Shown here piece after piece: positions 10,261 to 18,240 of a stretch of DNA of 64,000 nucleotides. The DNA lies in assembly GCF_000315055.1 (NCBI RefSeq), contig NZ_BAER01000118.1, positions 1 through 64,000 of the forward strand, written 5' to 3'. How positions within the stretch are numbered: the stretch's first letter is position 1; each line of letters starts with the position of its first letter. Made by a program: the position numbers and the translations under genes. The stretch is from Paraglaciecola polaris LMG 21857 (GTDB lineage Bacteria; Pseudomonadota; Gammaproteobacteria; Enterobacterales; Alteromonadaceae). Under the pieces are notes generated by a model. It had not been told where the DNA came from. It was given only the letters and a program-made list of their open reading frames with translations, and did no database searches.

Positions 10261-11253
10261 TTATCCTTGATTTAATAGTTCAGAAAGTTCAATTAGAGCA
10301 GCATTCGCTCGGGAAATATAGTTCGCCATCACTAACGAGTGATTAGCCAACATGCCAAAGCCACTGCCATTTAATATCATGGGACTGAAAATAGACTCTT
10401 GGGTTGACTCGAGTTCGCGAATTATTTGCTGAACGCTAACGCGTGCATTCTTTTTATCTAGCACATCAGCAAAGTCAACTTCCACAGCTTTAAGAAAATG
10501 GATCAGGGCCCAACTCGCTCCTCGCGCCTCATAGAAATTATCATCCAATTGAAACCAGCTTGTTTGCTCACGCAACTCTGCGGCGGGTATTGCTCCTGCG
10601 CTGCTATCACCAGCGAGGCCGGTATCGAGGCGGTCTTGCCCAACACTGACACTTAATTTTTGCGACAGGCTGCCCAAGCGTTTTTCAACTTGTTTAACCC
10701 AATCCCTAAGGTTATCAGCCCTGGCGTAAAACTGTGCTGTGCCCTGACGACTATTCGATAAGCTCGTGCGATATTCGTAGAGTTTATCGATAGCATCTTG
10801 ATACTGAGATTCAGCAGACGGTAATAGCCAGCTACGATGATCAATATTTAGTTTAGGTTGTGCATCAGTCAAAAATGGGTTTTCACTGGATTGCGATTGA
10901 GAACGACTAATATCTTTACGCATAGAAAGCGCTAAATCACGTGTCATCTCTAACACGCCAAACTCCCAACTCGGCATATTGTCCATGAACAAGCTTGGCG
11001 GGATAACATCGTTGGACAGGTACCCTCCTGACTTGTTCAACAGGGTTTCCGTTACCGCAATCAAGCTCGTCGTTACGATATAACCCGGCACCAGCTTTTC
11101 ATTATGCTGCTGGGCATAGTTTTGCGCCGTTTGTCGAGGATCAAAAGTTTCAGGCTCAAAACTCCAATAAATTGCAATCAGCCAAAAGAAAATAAAGAGT
11201 AAAGCTGCGATACTGAGCAGCCACTTTGGAGTTAGATATTTTTGCATGTTCAC
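10261..11253 (-). CDS. DUF2333 family protein
   Basis: A 330-residue protein with one N-terminal membrane anchor (about residues 11-31, WLLSIAALLFIFFWLIAIYW) and a large, mostly helical periplasmic part. DUF2333 proteins are widespread in gammaproteobacteria and have no known function. Segments typical of the family are SGGYLSNDVIPPS and the LGVLEMTRDLA-like stretch (FGVLEMTRDLALSMRKD). It lies 3 bases from each neighbour in the same operon, between the copper chaperone-like gene and the barrel gene. Confidence 0.85.
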   Translation of the reverse strand: MNMQKYLTPKWLLSIAALLFIFFWLIAIYWSFEPETFDPRQTAQNYAQQHNEKLVPGYIVTTSLIAVTETLLNKSGGYLSNDVIPPSLFMDNMPSWEFGVLEMTRDLALSMRKDISRSQSQSSENPFLTDAQPKLNIDHRSWLLPSAESQYQDAIDKLYEYRTSLSNSRQGTAQFYARADNLRDWVKQVEKRLGSLSQKLSVSVGQDRLDTGLAGDSSAGAIPAAELREQTSWFQLDDNFYEARGASWALIHFLKAVEVDFADVLDKKNARVSVQQIIRELESTQESIFSPMILNGSGFGMLANHSLVMANYISRANAALIELSELLNQG

Positions 11254-11256
11254 CTC

Positions 11257-11700
11257 CTAGTGATGACTATGTTGATTAGGGGATACGACGATGGCATCAA
11301 ACCTGATCTGTTGCCCATCTTGGGTTAACAAATTTAGGGTTACAGTTTGAGATTTATTAAGAGACTCAGTTAAACCAAATATCATCATATGTAGTCCGCC
11401 TGGCGCAAAAATCAGTGTTTTGCCTGCAGGCACAACGACTGCGTTTTGTTTCTCCATACGCATTACATCACCATGCATAATATGATTGTGTAATTCAGCT
11501 TTACTTGCAATCTTGGTTTGGCCGCCAATTAAGGTAATATCCTGATCTCCAGTGTTGCGCACGGTAAAATACGCTGACGTATTCGGCACACTAGGTGGCA
11601 GCAATCTTAAGGTTGCATTTGTGATTTGCAGTTCTGCGAAGGTAGCGTTTGATATAAAAATTAACGCTGCGGCAATTATTTTTTTAATGCTCACAAGCAC
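11257..11700 (-). CDS. PCu(A)C-type periplasmic copper chaperone
   Basis: A 147-residue secreted protein (signal peptide to about ATFA-EL) of the DUF461/PCu(A)C cupredoxin-like family. Members bind Cu(I) and deliver it to cytochrome oxidase CuA sites. The characteristic ligands are visible: His/Met in ELHNHIMHGDVMRME (about 70-84) and GGLHMMIFG (about 103-111). The C terminus ends in a His-rich tail (NQHSHH) that could bind metal. No ScoI or oxidase gene is adjacent. First gene of the three-gene operon. Confidence 0.9.
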   Translation of the reverse strand: MLVSIKKIIAAALIFISNATFAELQITNATLRLLPPSVPNTSAYFTVRNTGDQDITLIGGQTKIASKAELHNHIMHGDVMRMEKQNAVVVPAGKTLIFAPGGLHMMIFGLTESLNKSQTVTLNLLTQDGQQIRFDAIVVSPNQHSHH

Positions 11701-11810
11701 CTACCATTCCACTTAAATGAATCAGAACGGAATTATTCAGCAAATCAGAGCAATATGCTACCCATTCCCACGCATGGTAGATCATGTATCTCATTTATTT
11801 AGCGAACAAT

Positions 11811-12155
11811 TTAGGAGTAGCGATCCTCATGCTTTTTGTCTTTTAATGCCCAAATGATTATCACCACCGCCAGCAATATCGGCCAAATACTGCCTAACCC
11901 AGCAAAAATCAGTGCAGCCAAGATAGCAAACAGGGCAAACCCTATAGCGGCAAATACGCTAAGGGCAACCGCGAACCCCACAAGCACCAACACTACGCCG
12001 ACCACAATCATGACAATAAGCGACGTCACCGGCTCAACGAAATTATTGTCAAGTTGCACCTGTATATTCAGTAAATCTGATGCGGCGTAACCTAGGCTGT
12101 AGGTAATTAAAATAGCGATAAGTACCGCCAGCGCTAAGTTTTTCAACAGATTCAT
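11811..12155 (-). CDS. small integral membrane protein of the psp locus
   Basis: A 114-residue protein with about three hydrophobic segments (roughly 5-28, 45-75, 80-105) and a charged C terminus (KDKKHEDRYS). The longer open frame extends upstream to 12290 but runs inside pspC in another frame. The ATG at 12155 is preferred because it overlaps the pspC stop as ATGA, implying coupling. No named family is recognised. It occupies the place where pspD or pspB might be expected, so a role in the envelope stress response is inferred from position only. Confidence 0.7.
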   Translation of the reverse strand: MNLLKNLALAVLIAILITYSLGYAASDLLNIQVQLDNNFVEPVTSLIVMIVVGVVLVLVGFAVALSVFAAIGFALFAILAALIFAGLGSIWPILLAVVIIIWALKDKKHEDRYS

Positions 12156-12355
12156 GAGCGTGTAGGCAGCAATAATACTGCCATAGCATAAGCGACTGCA
12201 GTTGCAACGGGTAACAGTAACAAACATGCAATTGCCGCGATGCGAATCGCCCACCGAGGTTGCTCCCAATGCTTCGCCAGACCCGCACAAACCCCAGAAA
12301 TTTTACCGTGTAAGGTATCGCGATGTAATCTGTCTAAATTAATATATTCTCTCAT
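12152..12355 (-). CDS. pspC: PspC domain envelope stress protein
   Basis: A 67-residue single-domain PspC protein. The signature LHRDTLHGKISGVCAGLAKH (about 9-28) precedes a transmembrane helix (about 40-62). In the phage-shock system PspC senses inner-membrane stress with PspB and relieves PspA from PspF. It is shorter than E. coli PspC and lacks the C-terminal periplasmic part. It is cotranscribed with pspA upstream and the membrane protein downstream; no pspB is present here. Confidence 0.9.
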   Translation of the reverse strand: MREYINLDRLHRDTLHGKISGVCAGLAKHWEQPRWAIRIAAIACLLLLPVATAVAYAMAVLLLPTRS

Positions 12356-12427
12356 GTTGCTCTCCTGATATATGTCACACCGAAGTTCACGTAGCAGATG
12401 TGAAATTCATGCTGTTAAATGGATTGA

Positions 12428-13087
12428 CTAAGCGACCTTGTTACGCAGTTCTGTTAACTGTTTTTCGATATTCTCGTTCGCTTCAAGTTGCGCTAACTCA
12501 GCGGTTAAGCTTTTCGTTTCACTGACCAGATCAAAGGCGTCGACTTGCGCTTCTAGATCATCAATGCGCCGTTCATATTGATCGAATTTCACAATTGCGC
12601 TATCAACTTTGTGGTATGCGCCGGAGCTTTTAAGTTTCAATCTTGCATGCTGCGTACGCTGCTTAATCAATAAGCTCTTTTGCTTGCTTTTCGCCTCCAT
12701 AAGCTTTTCGTTGAGCTTACTGCTGTCACTTTGTAATTTTTCGATAGACTCTTGCACTTCACATAACTGCGTCTGCAAACCTTCCAGAGCCGTATCAACT
12801 CGTTGTTTTTCAGCAAGTGCAGCGCGGGCAAGATCTTCTCTGTCGTTTTGCAGCGCAATACGCGCTTTGTTCTGCCAATTTTCGCTTTCAACGGTGAGCT
12901 TACTCATACTGCGCTCAATATGTTTTTTATCGGCCAATACTGTCGCTGCCACTGAGCGCACTTCAACCAAAGTATCCTGCATTTCCAGAATAAGTTGCTT
13001 GATCATTTTTTCTGGATCCTCTGCCTTGTCGAGTAATGCATTAATATTTGATTGCACTATGTCTGACATTCTTGAAAGTAGTCCCAT
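12428..13087 (-). CDS. pspA: phage shock protein A (PspA/IM30)
   Basis: A 219-residue, almost entirely coiled-coil protein of the PspA/IM30 family (ESCRT-III-like), which binds and stabilises stressed inner membrane. The N-terminal amphipathic helix MGLLSRMSDIVQSNINALLD and the EDPEKMIKQLI motif (about 22-32) are diagnostic. It heads the operon pspA-pspC-membrane protein. A sigma-54-type promoter lies about 100 bases upstream. pspF is not in the window. Confidence 0.96.
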   Translation of the reverse strand: MGLLSRMSDIVQSNINALLDKAEDPEKMIKQLILEMQDTLVEVRSVAATVLADKKHIERSMSKLTVESENWQNKARIALQNDREDLARAALAEKQRVDTALEGLQTQLCEVQESIEKLQSDSSKLNEKLMEAKSKQKSLLIKQRTQHARLKLKSSGAYHKVDSAIVKFDQYERRIDDLEAQVDAFDLVSETKSLTAELAQLEANENIEKQLTELRNKVA

Positions 13088-13437
13088 GATAAATCTCCAC
13101 TTGTTTGGGTTTAACTGGTTTTACCAGCACTATTGGTAACGCTTATATTCAGGTTTCTATAACCCTCATCACTGATTAACAACTACAAGTGTTATGCCAA
13201 TCTATAAAAAAAACTAACCACTTGATATTAAATGGTTATTTTATCCGCCTGAGTTTTATGCGAATTAACATTGAACAAATAATTGGTTAAAACCACTACT
13301 CTTATAGTGAAAATAACGATTCTGGAATATTGGCAGTACACAACGTAGATAAAATTAGGGATTGCAGGGGGTCGTTTTTTGAACGTATTATGAATAAAGA
13401 CCGCTCGATGGTTTAACTCACGCTAAGGAATAAGCAT
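13088..13437. promoter_or_regulatory. divergent intergenic region, pspA operon and acyl-carrier cluster
   Basis: No gene is seen in this stretch. Besides the sigma-54 site for pspA, the plus strand holds a possible sigma-70 promoter for the acyl-carrier cluster: TTGCAG at 13362-13367 and TATTAT at 13386-13391 with an 18-base spacer. The -35 is weak. A ribosome site AAGGA follows near 13424, before the ATG at 13438. Confidence 0.45.
13185..13200 (-). promoter_or_regulatory. sigma-54 (-24/-12) promoter of pspA
   Basis: The minus strand reads TTGGCATAACACTTGT, with GG and GT separated by 10 bases. This matches the -24/-12 consensus TGGCAC-N5-TTGC except at the sixth position (T for C) and the final C (T). 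The spacing is exact. It lies about 100 bases before the pspA ATG, and sigma-54/PspF control of pspA is established in enterobacteria. Confidence 0.7.
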
Positions 13438-13731
13438 ATGACCCACGACGAAATACAAGCCCTAATATTATCTGCAATCGAACTGACTAACCAATCACGA
13501 GAGGATCTTGAACAAGTACCAGTATCACCCGATACTGCGTTATTCGGGGCACAAGGTCACCTAGATTCTATGGGACTAGTCGCTCTACTGATTGACATTG
13601 AAGATATGCTACAGGACCAAGATATACATATCTCGTTAAGTGATGAACGAGCTATGTCGGCAGCCAATAGTCCGTTTAAAAATGTCGCTTCGCTTGTTGC
13701 GCATATCAGTCACTTGTTAGAAAGGGAGTAA
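13438..13731 (+). CDS. acyl carrier protein (phosphopantetheine attachment domain)
   Basis: A 97-residue stand-alone carrier protein. The attachment serine is Ser44 in GHLDSMGLVALL, preceded by the helical start and a DTALFGAQG loop as in peptidyl/acyl carrier domains. It differs from housekeeping AcpP (which has GADSLDTVEL), so it is a dedicated carrier. It opens a run of five same-strand genes with short spacers (4 bases to the reductase). The likely role is to hold an acyl group activated by the AMP ligase two genes downstream. A phosphopantetheinyl transferase is not in the window. Confidence 0.9.
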   Translation: MTHDEIQALILSAIELTNQSREDLEQVPVSPDTALFGAQGHLDSMGLVALLIDIEDMLQDQDIHISLSDERAMSAANSPFKNVASLVAHISHLLERE

Positions 13732-13735
13732 TCCC

Positions 13736-14431
13736 ATGCAACACATTCTGGTGACAGGAGCAAGCCGAGGACTTGGCTTATCCATTGTGCAACACCTTTT
13801 GGCTAAAGGTAATGTGGTTATTGGTTGCGCGCGCAGTAAAGGCGAACTAAAACACGAAAATTACCACCATTTTGAAGCTGATGTAGCAAATGAAGAACAG
13901 GTACAAGAACTTTTCATTAAAATCAGAAAAACCTTCAAGTATATAGACGTATTGATAAATAACGCTGGTGTTGCTCGCATGAATGCTTTTGCACTCACAC
14001 CGTTCAAAAATATGCGTGAAACCATAGACGTCAACTATGCAGGCACTTTTATGTGCAGCCAAAAAGCAATTAGCTTGCTCAGGAAGTCTGCCAATCCTCG
14101 TATCATCAATATGAGCACAGTAGCAGTCCCTATGAATCTGCAAGGCGAAGCCGCATATGCTGCCTCAAAAAGCGCGGTTGAGTCACTGACGCGTATTATT
14201 GCTAAAGAGCTCAGCAGCTTTAATATTACCTGTAATGCTATTGGCCCATCACCGATCGCCACCGACCTTATTCGTGGTGTGAGTGACGATAAAATAGCGC
14301 GTTTGGTAGAACAACAGTCAATTCAAAAGATGGCCCAACCTGAAGATGTGCTTAACCTCGTTGACTTTTTCATTCAGCCACAAAGCAAAATGATTACCGG
14401 ACAGGTGATCTATCTAGGAGGCATATCGTGA
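13736..14431 (+). CDS. SDR-family 3-oxoacyl-ACP reductase-like protein
   Basis: A 231-residue classical short-chain dehydrogenase. The NAD(P)-binding motif TGASRGLG is at residues 7-14, NNAG near 81-84, the catalytic Tyr and Lys in YAASK (about 140-144) and the Ser in NMSTVA (about 125). It resembles FabG, which reduces 3-oxoacyl carrier thioesters with NADPH. Its place between a carrier protein and an AMP ligase supports action on a carrier-bound acyl group, but the substrate is unknown. Its stop overlaps the ligase start (GTG at 14428). Confidence 0.88.
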   Translation: MQHILVTGASRGLGLSIVQHLLAKGNVVIGCARSKGELKHENYHHFEADVANEEQVQELFIKIRKTFKYIDVLINNAGVARMNAFALTPFKNMRETIDVNYAGTFMCSQKAISLLRKSANPRIINMSTVAVPMNLQGEAAYAASKSAVESLTRIIAKELSSFNITCNAIGPSPIATDLIRGVSDDKIARLVEQQSIQKMAQPEDVLNLVDFFIQPQSKMITGQVIYLGGIS

Positions 14432-15771
14432 CAGTGCAGTTTTTGTTAGACAAAATGTCTGAGTTCAGCACGCAAGAAGCCGTGGCTGTTGGCAGCAATA
14501 TCATTACATATGGTGAGTTACTTGAAAAATACCATGATTGGCTGAACTGGATATATAGTGAAAATATCAAGCCTGGAGAAGTCGTCAGCATTAAGTCCGA
14601 TTACTCCGCTGATAGTATCTCGCTATTTTTGGCACTCACTCAAAATCGCAATATCATTGTGCCGCTGTCGAATGATTCAAAAGCCCATTTCGAAACCTTC
14701 TGTGACATAGCGCAAAATCAATACGATATCATCCTTAGTGATGACGACAGCCAGCTAACCAAAACGGGGAATCAGGCAGAACACCCTTTGTATAAGGTAC
14801 TGCGCGAAAAAGACCGCCCTGGTTTGGTCTTATTCTCTTCAGGCTCTACGGGCAAGAGCAAAGCGATATTTCACGATCTGTCCCAACTGCTAAATAAATT
14901 TACCGTGCCGCGGAAGATGATGCGTACGTTAGCATTTTTGCAGTTTGACCATATAGGCGGTGTGAACACCTTATTATACACTTTGGCTAACGGCGGCACG
15001 GCAGTAGTACCATCTAAGCGCACTCCTGAGTCAGTATGCGAAGCCTTAGAGAAACACCGGGTCGAAGTTTTACCCACGTCACCGACCTTTATTAATCTGC
15101 TTTTACTGTCTGGGGCAGCAGATCATGCCGACCTAAGTTCGCTTAAACTGATTACTTACGGCACTGAAACCATGCCTGACAGTACCCTAGCAGCCATTAC
15201 CGCAAGGTTTCCAGAAACAAAGCTGCTGCAGACCTATGGTTTATCTGAAGTGGGTATTTTACGTTCCAAGTCTAGAGATTCACAGTCACTTTGGGTAAAG
15301 GTTGGCGGCGCGGAGTTTGAAACCAAAATAGTTGATGGCAGATTATGGATAAAGTCTGAATCCGCCATGTTGGGTTATTTGAATGCCCCGTCACCATTTG
15401 ATCAAGAGGGATTTTTAGATACCGGCGATCAGGTAGAACAAGACGGTGAGTGGCTTAAAATATTAGGTCGGCAAAGTGAAATCATCAACGTTGGCGGCGA
15501 AAAGGTTTATCCCGCCGAAGTGGAAAGTGTTGTGTTAGAGATGCCCGGCGTTGAAGACGCAGCAGTTTATTCATCCCCTCACGCAATTACAGGCATGATA
15601 GTAGCGATCGAAGTTAAGCTTAATACCGACGAGACATTATCCGAGTTTAAGGTGAGGCTGAGACTGCATTGTGCTGGGCGTTTACCAGCATACAAGGTTC
15701 CGAAAAAAATAACTCTAATTGACAGCTATACTCATAATGCTCGCTTCAAAAGAATGCGCAAACGGTCATAA
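14428..15771 (+). CDS. AMP-dependent acyl/aryl ligase (ANL superfamily)
   Basis: A 447-residue adenylate-forming enzyme, shorter than typical acyl-CoA synthetases (500-600). ATP-binding motif LVLFSSGSTGKSKAI is at about 130-144, TYGLSEVG near 270, DTGDQ near 332, and the hinge GRQSEIINVGGEKVYPAEVE near 348-367. The catalytic-lysine region is unusual: NARFKRMR near the C terminus replaces the usual TxxGKxxR, but a lysine is present. It probably activates a carboxylic acid and loads it on the adjacent carrier. The start is GTG, overlapping the SDR stop. Confidence 0.9.
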   Translation: MTVQFLLDKMSEFSTQEAVAVGSNIITYGELLEKYHDWLNWIYSENIKPGEVVSIKSDYSADSISLFLALTQNRNIIVPLSNDSKAHFETFCDIAQNQYDIILSDDDSQLTKTGNQAEHPLYKVLREKDRPGLVLFSSGSTGKSKAIFHDLSQLLNKFTVPRKMMRTLAFLQFDHIGGVNTLLYTLANGGTAVVPSKRTPESVCEALEKHRVEVLPTSPTFINLLLLSGAADHADLSSLKLITYGTETMPDSTLAAITARFPETKLLQTYGLSEVGILRSKSRDSQSLWVKVGGAEFETKIVDGRLWIKSESAMLGYLNAPSPFDQEGFLDTGDQVEQDGEWLKILGRQSEIINVGGEKVYPAEVESVVLEMPGVEDAAVYSSPHAITGMIVAIEVKLNTDETLSEFKVRLRLHCAGRLPAYKVPKKITLIDSYTHNARFKRMRKRS

Positions 15772-15820
15772 TCAACAAGTACAAGACGAGTCGACGTGAC
15801 TCATCATAAGGATATTTACT

Positions 15821-16477
15821 ATGTACTACGCATTAAAACTATTTATCAACCGTCTATGTCAGTTATTGGCCCTGCCCATGGCAATTACCTGTTGGTTAGA
15901 AACAGCATTAAGTAAGCACTCTGAATCTATTTTTTCTTTTTGGACCCACGTTTACTCTATATTGCCAGGCCTGCCGGGCGTATTTTTGCGCAGGGCTTTT
16001 TATTCCTTAACCCTCGAGAAATGCTCACTGAATAGCTATATAGGCTTTGGCACCATATTCGCCCACCGCAGTACGATCGTTGAAGACAACGTATACACTG
16101 GCATATATTGTTCCATAGGCTCGGCTCATTTAGGTAAAAATTGCTTAATTGGCAGTCATTCTAGTCTACTCAGTGGCAACACTCAGCATGTACGCAATGA
16201 CGATAATGGAGAATGGATGCCGTTTTCGTCTAACAACATTAACCGCATCAATATAGCTGAAAATGTATGGATTGGAGAAGGAGCGATACTGTTAGCAAGC
16301 ATAGGAAAAGGCTCTTTAGTGGCAGCGGGAGCTGTCGTTAACACCAATGTAAAAGCGAATATTGTTGTTGCAGGCAACCCAGCTAGATTTGTCAAAAGTT
16401 TCGCACTCCCACCATCAATCGACGAAGCAGCCGCAGAACCGCAAAACATTGCCTTAAAATCACAGACTGAACACTAA
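15821..16477 (+). CDS. left-handed beta-helix (hexapeptide repeat) acyltransferase
   Basis: A 218-residue protein. The first 65 residues are hydrophobic and probably membrane-associated and include an LPGLPGVFLRRAFYSL segment. From about 70 to 190 come imperfect hexapeptide repeats (e.g. IGSAHLGKNCLIGSHSSLLS and ENVWIGEGAILLASIGKGS) ending with VVAGNPARFVKSF, as in LbH O-acetyl- and acyltransferases. A candidate catalytic His is in NTQHVRND. With a carrier and an AMP ligase upstream, it may move the acyl group from carrier to acceptor. The acceptor is unknown. Confidence 0.88.
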   Translation: MYYALKLFINRLCQLLALPMAITCWLETALSKHSESIFSFWTHVYSILPGLPGVFLRRAFYSLTLEKCSLNSYIGFGTIFAHRSTIVEDNVYTGIYCSIGSAHLGKNCLIGSHSSLLSGNTQHVRNDDNGEWMPFSSNNINRINIAENVWIGEGAILLASIGKGSLVAAGAVVNTNVKANIVVAGNPARFVKSFALPPSIDEAAAEPQNIALKSQTEH

Positions 16478-16486
16478 GGAAGAAAT

Positions 16487-17536
16487 ATGAAACGCTGTGA
16501 CTTCGTTGATTGGATGAAAGCAGTCGGTATGTTTTTAATTGTATTTGGACATTTTTTTGGTGATCCCTTTGACCAATTTACCCAACCTGTATATCCAAAA
16601 CAACTTGGCGTCGCTATGTTCGTTTTCATCATGGGCTGGGGATTAGGCAAAGTTACGACAAAAAGATACCAAATCAGTTACAACCGTTTGTTTCCTATGT
16701 TTTTTTGGGGAATAGTTATTGCCCTTTTTATTAGCGTTATAAGCTTCTTTGTCATAAACGACATTTCAGAAAGTAACTATGCACCTTTTGTTTTTGGTAT
16801 AAATGTCATTTTTAACTTTTTCCCCGCCAATCCAACCACGTGGTTTATCGGTACTTATTTTCACATTATTTTGCTTTGGGCAATCATTTTATACCGAATC
16901 AACGTGACCCCTTTTATATTATGTTTAAGCTTAGGAATTGAAATATTCATTCGTGGTTATTTTATATACGACCACTCTACTTTCATTGCCTACATGACAT
17001 TACCTAATTGGCTCACGGTGTTTTTGCTAGGTATGTATATGTGTCAACAAAAAGACCAAGACAGTTCCAAAGGTTTTTTTGTTGGCATAATTGCATGGGT
17101 GGTATTTTTGTTCCTTTGGGCACTCGTATTAAACGAAATAAATGTAACTCGTCGCTTTCCTTTTAAAAACATTCAGGTAAGTTCAGATTTAATCAATGCT
17201 GTGTATACATCTATCGCGGTTTCATTTGTATATATTAGCAATACCTTATTTAGTATTGCCGTCTTTAGTCGCGTTAAAGCTGGCCGTATCGTACGTTTCT
17301 TCTCACGTAACACCATTATTGTTTTTATTGGGCATATGCCGCTTTACTTTGTAATCGAGCCAATCGTCAATTTGGTTTTTGCCAGTGGATGGCCCAAGCG
17401 CCTATGCATCGTTCTTATTATGTATATTGGCCTATCTTGGGTATCTGAAATATTATGCAAAGCGATAAAAGTAGATGAAATAAAAAAGTGGGGGTGGGGA
17501 AAGTTAATTCATTGGGTGCCAATACTAGGCAAATAA
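16487..17536 (+). CDS. acyltransferase_3-like integral membrane protein
   Basis: A 349-residue membrane protein with about 10 hydrophobic helices. The N terminus CDFVDWMKAVGMFLIVFGHF (about 3-22) matches the acyltransferase family 3 (OafA/NodX-like) opening, including the conserved His. Such proteins O-acylate sugars of lipopolysaccharide, peptidoglycan or exopolysaccharide across the inner membrane. Base composition is more AT-rich and Phe/Ile-rich than its neighbours, partly because of membrane helices. It is the last gene of the acyl-carrier cluster, with AAGGAAG 6 bases before its ATG. A terminator was not found after it. Confidence 0.88.
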   Translation: MKRCDFVDWMKAVGMFLIVFGHFFGDPFDQFTQPVYPKQLGVAMFVFIMGWGLGKVTTKRYQISYNRLFPMFFWGIVIALFISVISFFVINDISESNYAPFVFGINVIFNFFPANPTTWFIGTYFHIILLWAIILYRINVTPFILCLSLGIEIFIRGYFIYDHSTFIAYMTLPNWLTVFLLGMYMCQQKDQDSSKGFFVGIIAWVVFLFLWALVLNEINVTRRFPFKNIQVSSDLINAVYTSIAVSFVYISNTLFSIAVFSRVKAGRIVRFFSRNTIIVFIGHMPLYFVIEPIVNLVFASGWPKRLCIVLIMYIGLSWVSEILCKAIKVDEIKKWGWGKLIHWVPILGK

Positions 17537-17566
17537 CATCTGGAGCCCATGTAACAGCGATCAATA

Positions 17567-17725
17567 CTACAAGGAGTGACCGCTGTTTATATTTGAGCTT
17601 GTGAGGCTGATTGATGTCCACATGTTTTCTTGCACATAAGTCCCAATTGAAAACAAGATCGCACCCACTAAGTAAGCAACAACTGGTGCGAGTAAAAGCG
17701 TGATAAGAGCATGATGATCAAACAT
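17567..17725 (-). CDS. small membrane protein, 52 residues
   Basis: A short gene with one strong transmembrane helix (about residues 7-30, ALITLLLAPVVAYLVGAI) and a polar C terminus rich in Ser, Thr and Asn. The start chosen is the ATG at 17725, 6 bases after a good ribosome site AGGAG; an ATG 6 bases upstream is possible. It starts 9 bases after the stop of the small periplasmic gene upstream, so the two appear cotranscribed. No family is recognised. Confidence 0.6.
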   Translation of the reverse strand: MFDHHALITLLLAPVVAYLVGAILFSIGTYVQENMWTSISLTSSNINSGHSL

Positions 17726-17734
17726 AATCATCTC

Positions 17735-18010
17735 CTATTCAGCTTTATTTTTCGTCACTTCTTTTTCGTCAAGATCAGTAATTTTCACATGACTCGCAAA
17801 CACAGGCTCATCATTAATGCTGAACATGTTGCTCGCTGTCAATACCGCCTCTTGAATCCCGTATTGCAACTCTGATTTAGTCGTTTTTATGGTTTTTGCC
17901 ATCAGGTGGCTAACAAATTGCTCCAAGTTTACCTCTGCAGCTGAAGCTTGAGAGCTGAAAGCCAGAGTAGACGTTAAAGCGATGACAGCGATTGTTGATT
18001 TAGTAAACAT
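17735..18010 (-). CDS. small predicted periplasmic protein, unknown function
   Basis: A 91-residue protein with a signal peptide (core IAVIALTSTLAFSSQASA, cleavage near ASA-AE). The mature part of about 65 residues is helical and charged (KITDLDEKEVTKNKAE at the end). The frame is open up to 18058, but the ATG at 18010 is preceded by AGAGGA at a good distance and begins the signal peptide. It is followed directly by the 52-residue membrane protein gene. No family is recognised. Confidence 0.7.
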   Translation of the reverse strand: MFTKSTIAVIALTSTLAFSSQASAAEVNLEQFVSHLMAKTIKTTKSELQYGIQEAVLTASNMFSINDEPVFASHVKITDLDEKEVTKNKAE

Positions 18011-18192
18011 GATATTCCTCTTCATTTTAAGCAGTGTGACACCAATTTTTGATGTCACTGTTAAGTCGAGGGAAATAGTGCGAGAGTTGTGCCAAGTCAG
18101 AATGATTTCGCAACCAACTGATTAAATAGACTTTTTATAAATATGATTGTGTGACGTTAAATAAAAGTGGGTGAAAAAAGCAACAGGTTAGT

Positions 18193-18240
18193 AAAAAAGA
18201 CCACCAAGATGGTTAAATTAACTAACCCGACTATCTTGGT
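18193..18240 (-). terminator. rho-independent terminator of dusA
   Basis: On the minus strand the arms ACCAAGAT and ATCTTGGT enclose an inner GGTTA/TAACC pairing and are followed after four bases by TTTTTT. The stem begins inside the last codons of dusA, so the stop codon lies within the hairpin loop. Confidence 0.7.

Noticed and set aside
12156-12290. N-terminal extension of the psp membrane protein
   Set aside because: This part is the pspC gene in another frame; the ATG at 12155 overlapping the pspC stop is the natural start.
12609-13139. 176-codon plus-strand frame over pspA
   Set aside because: Antisense shadow of the clear coiled-coil PspA gene.
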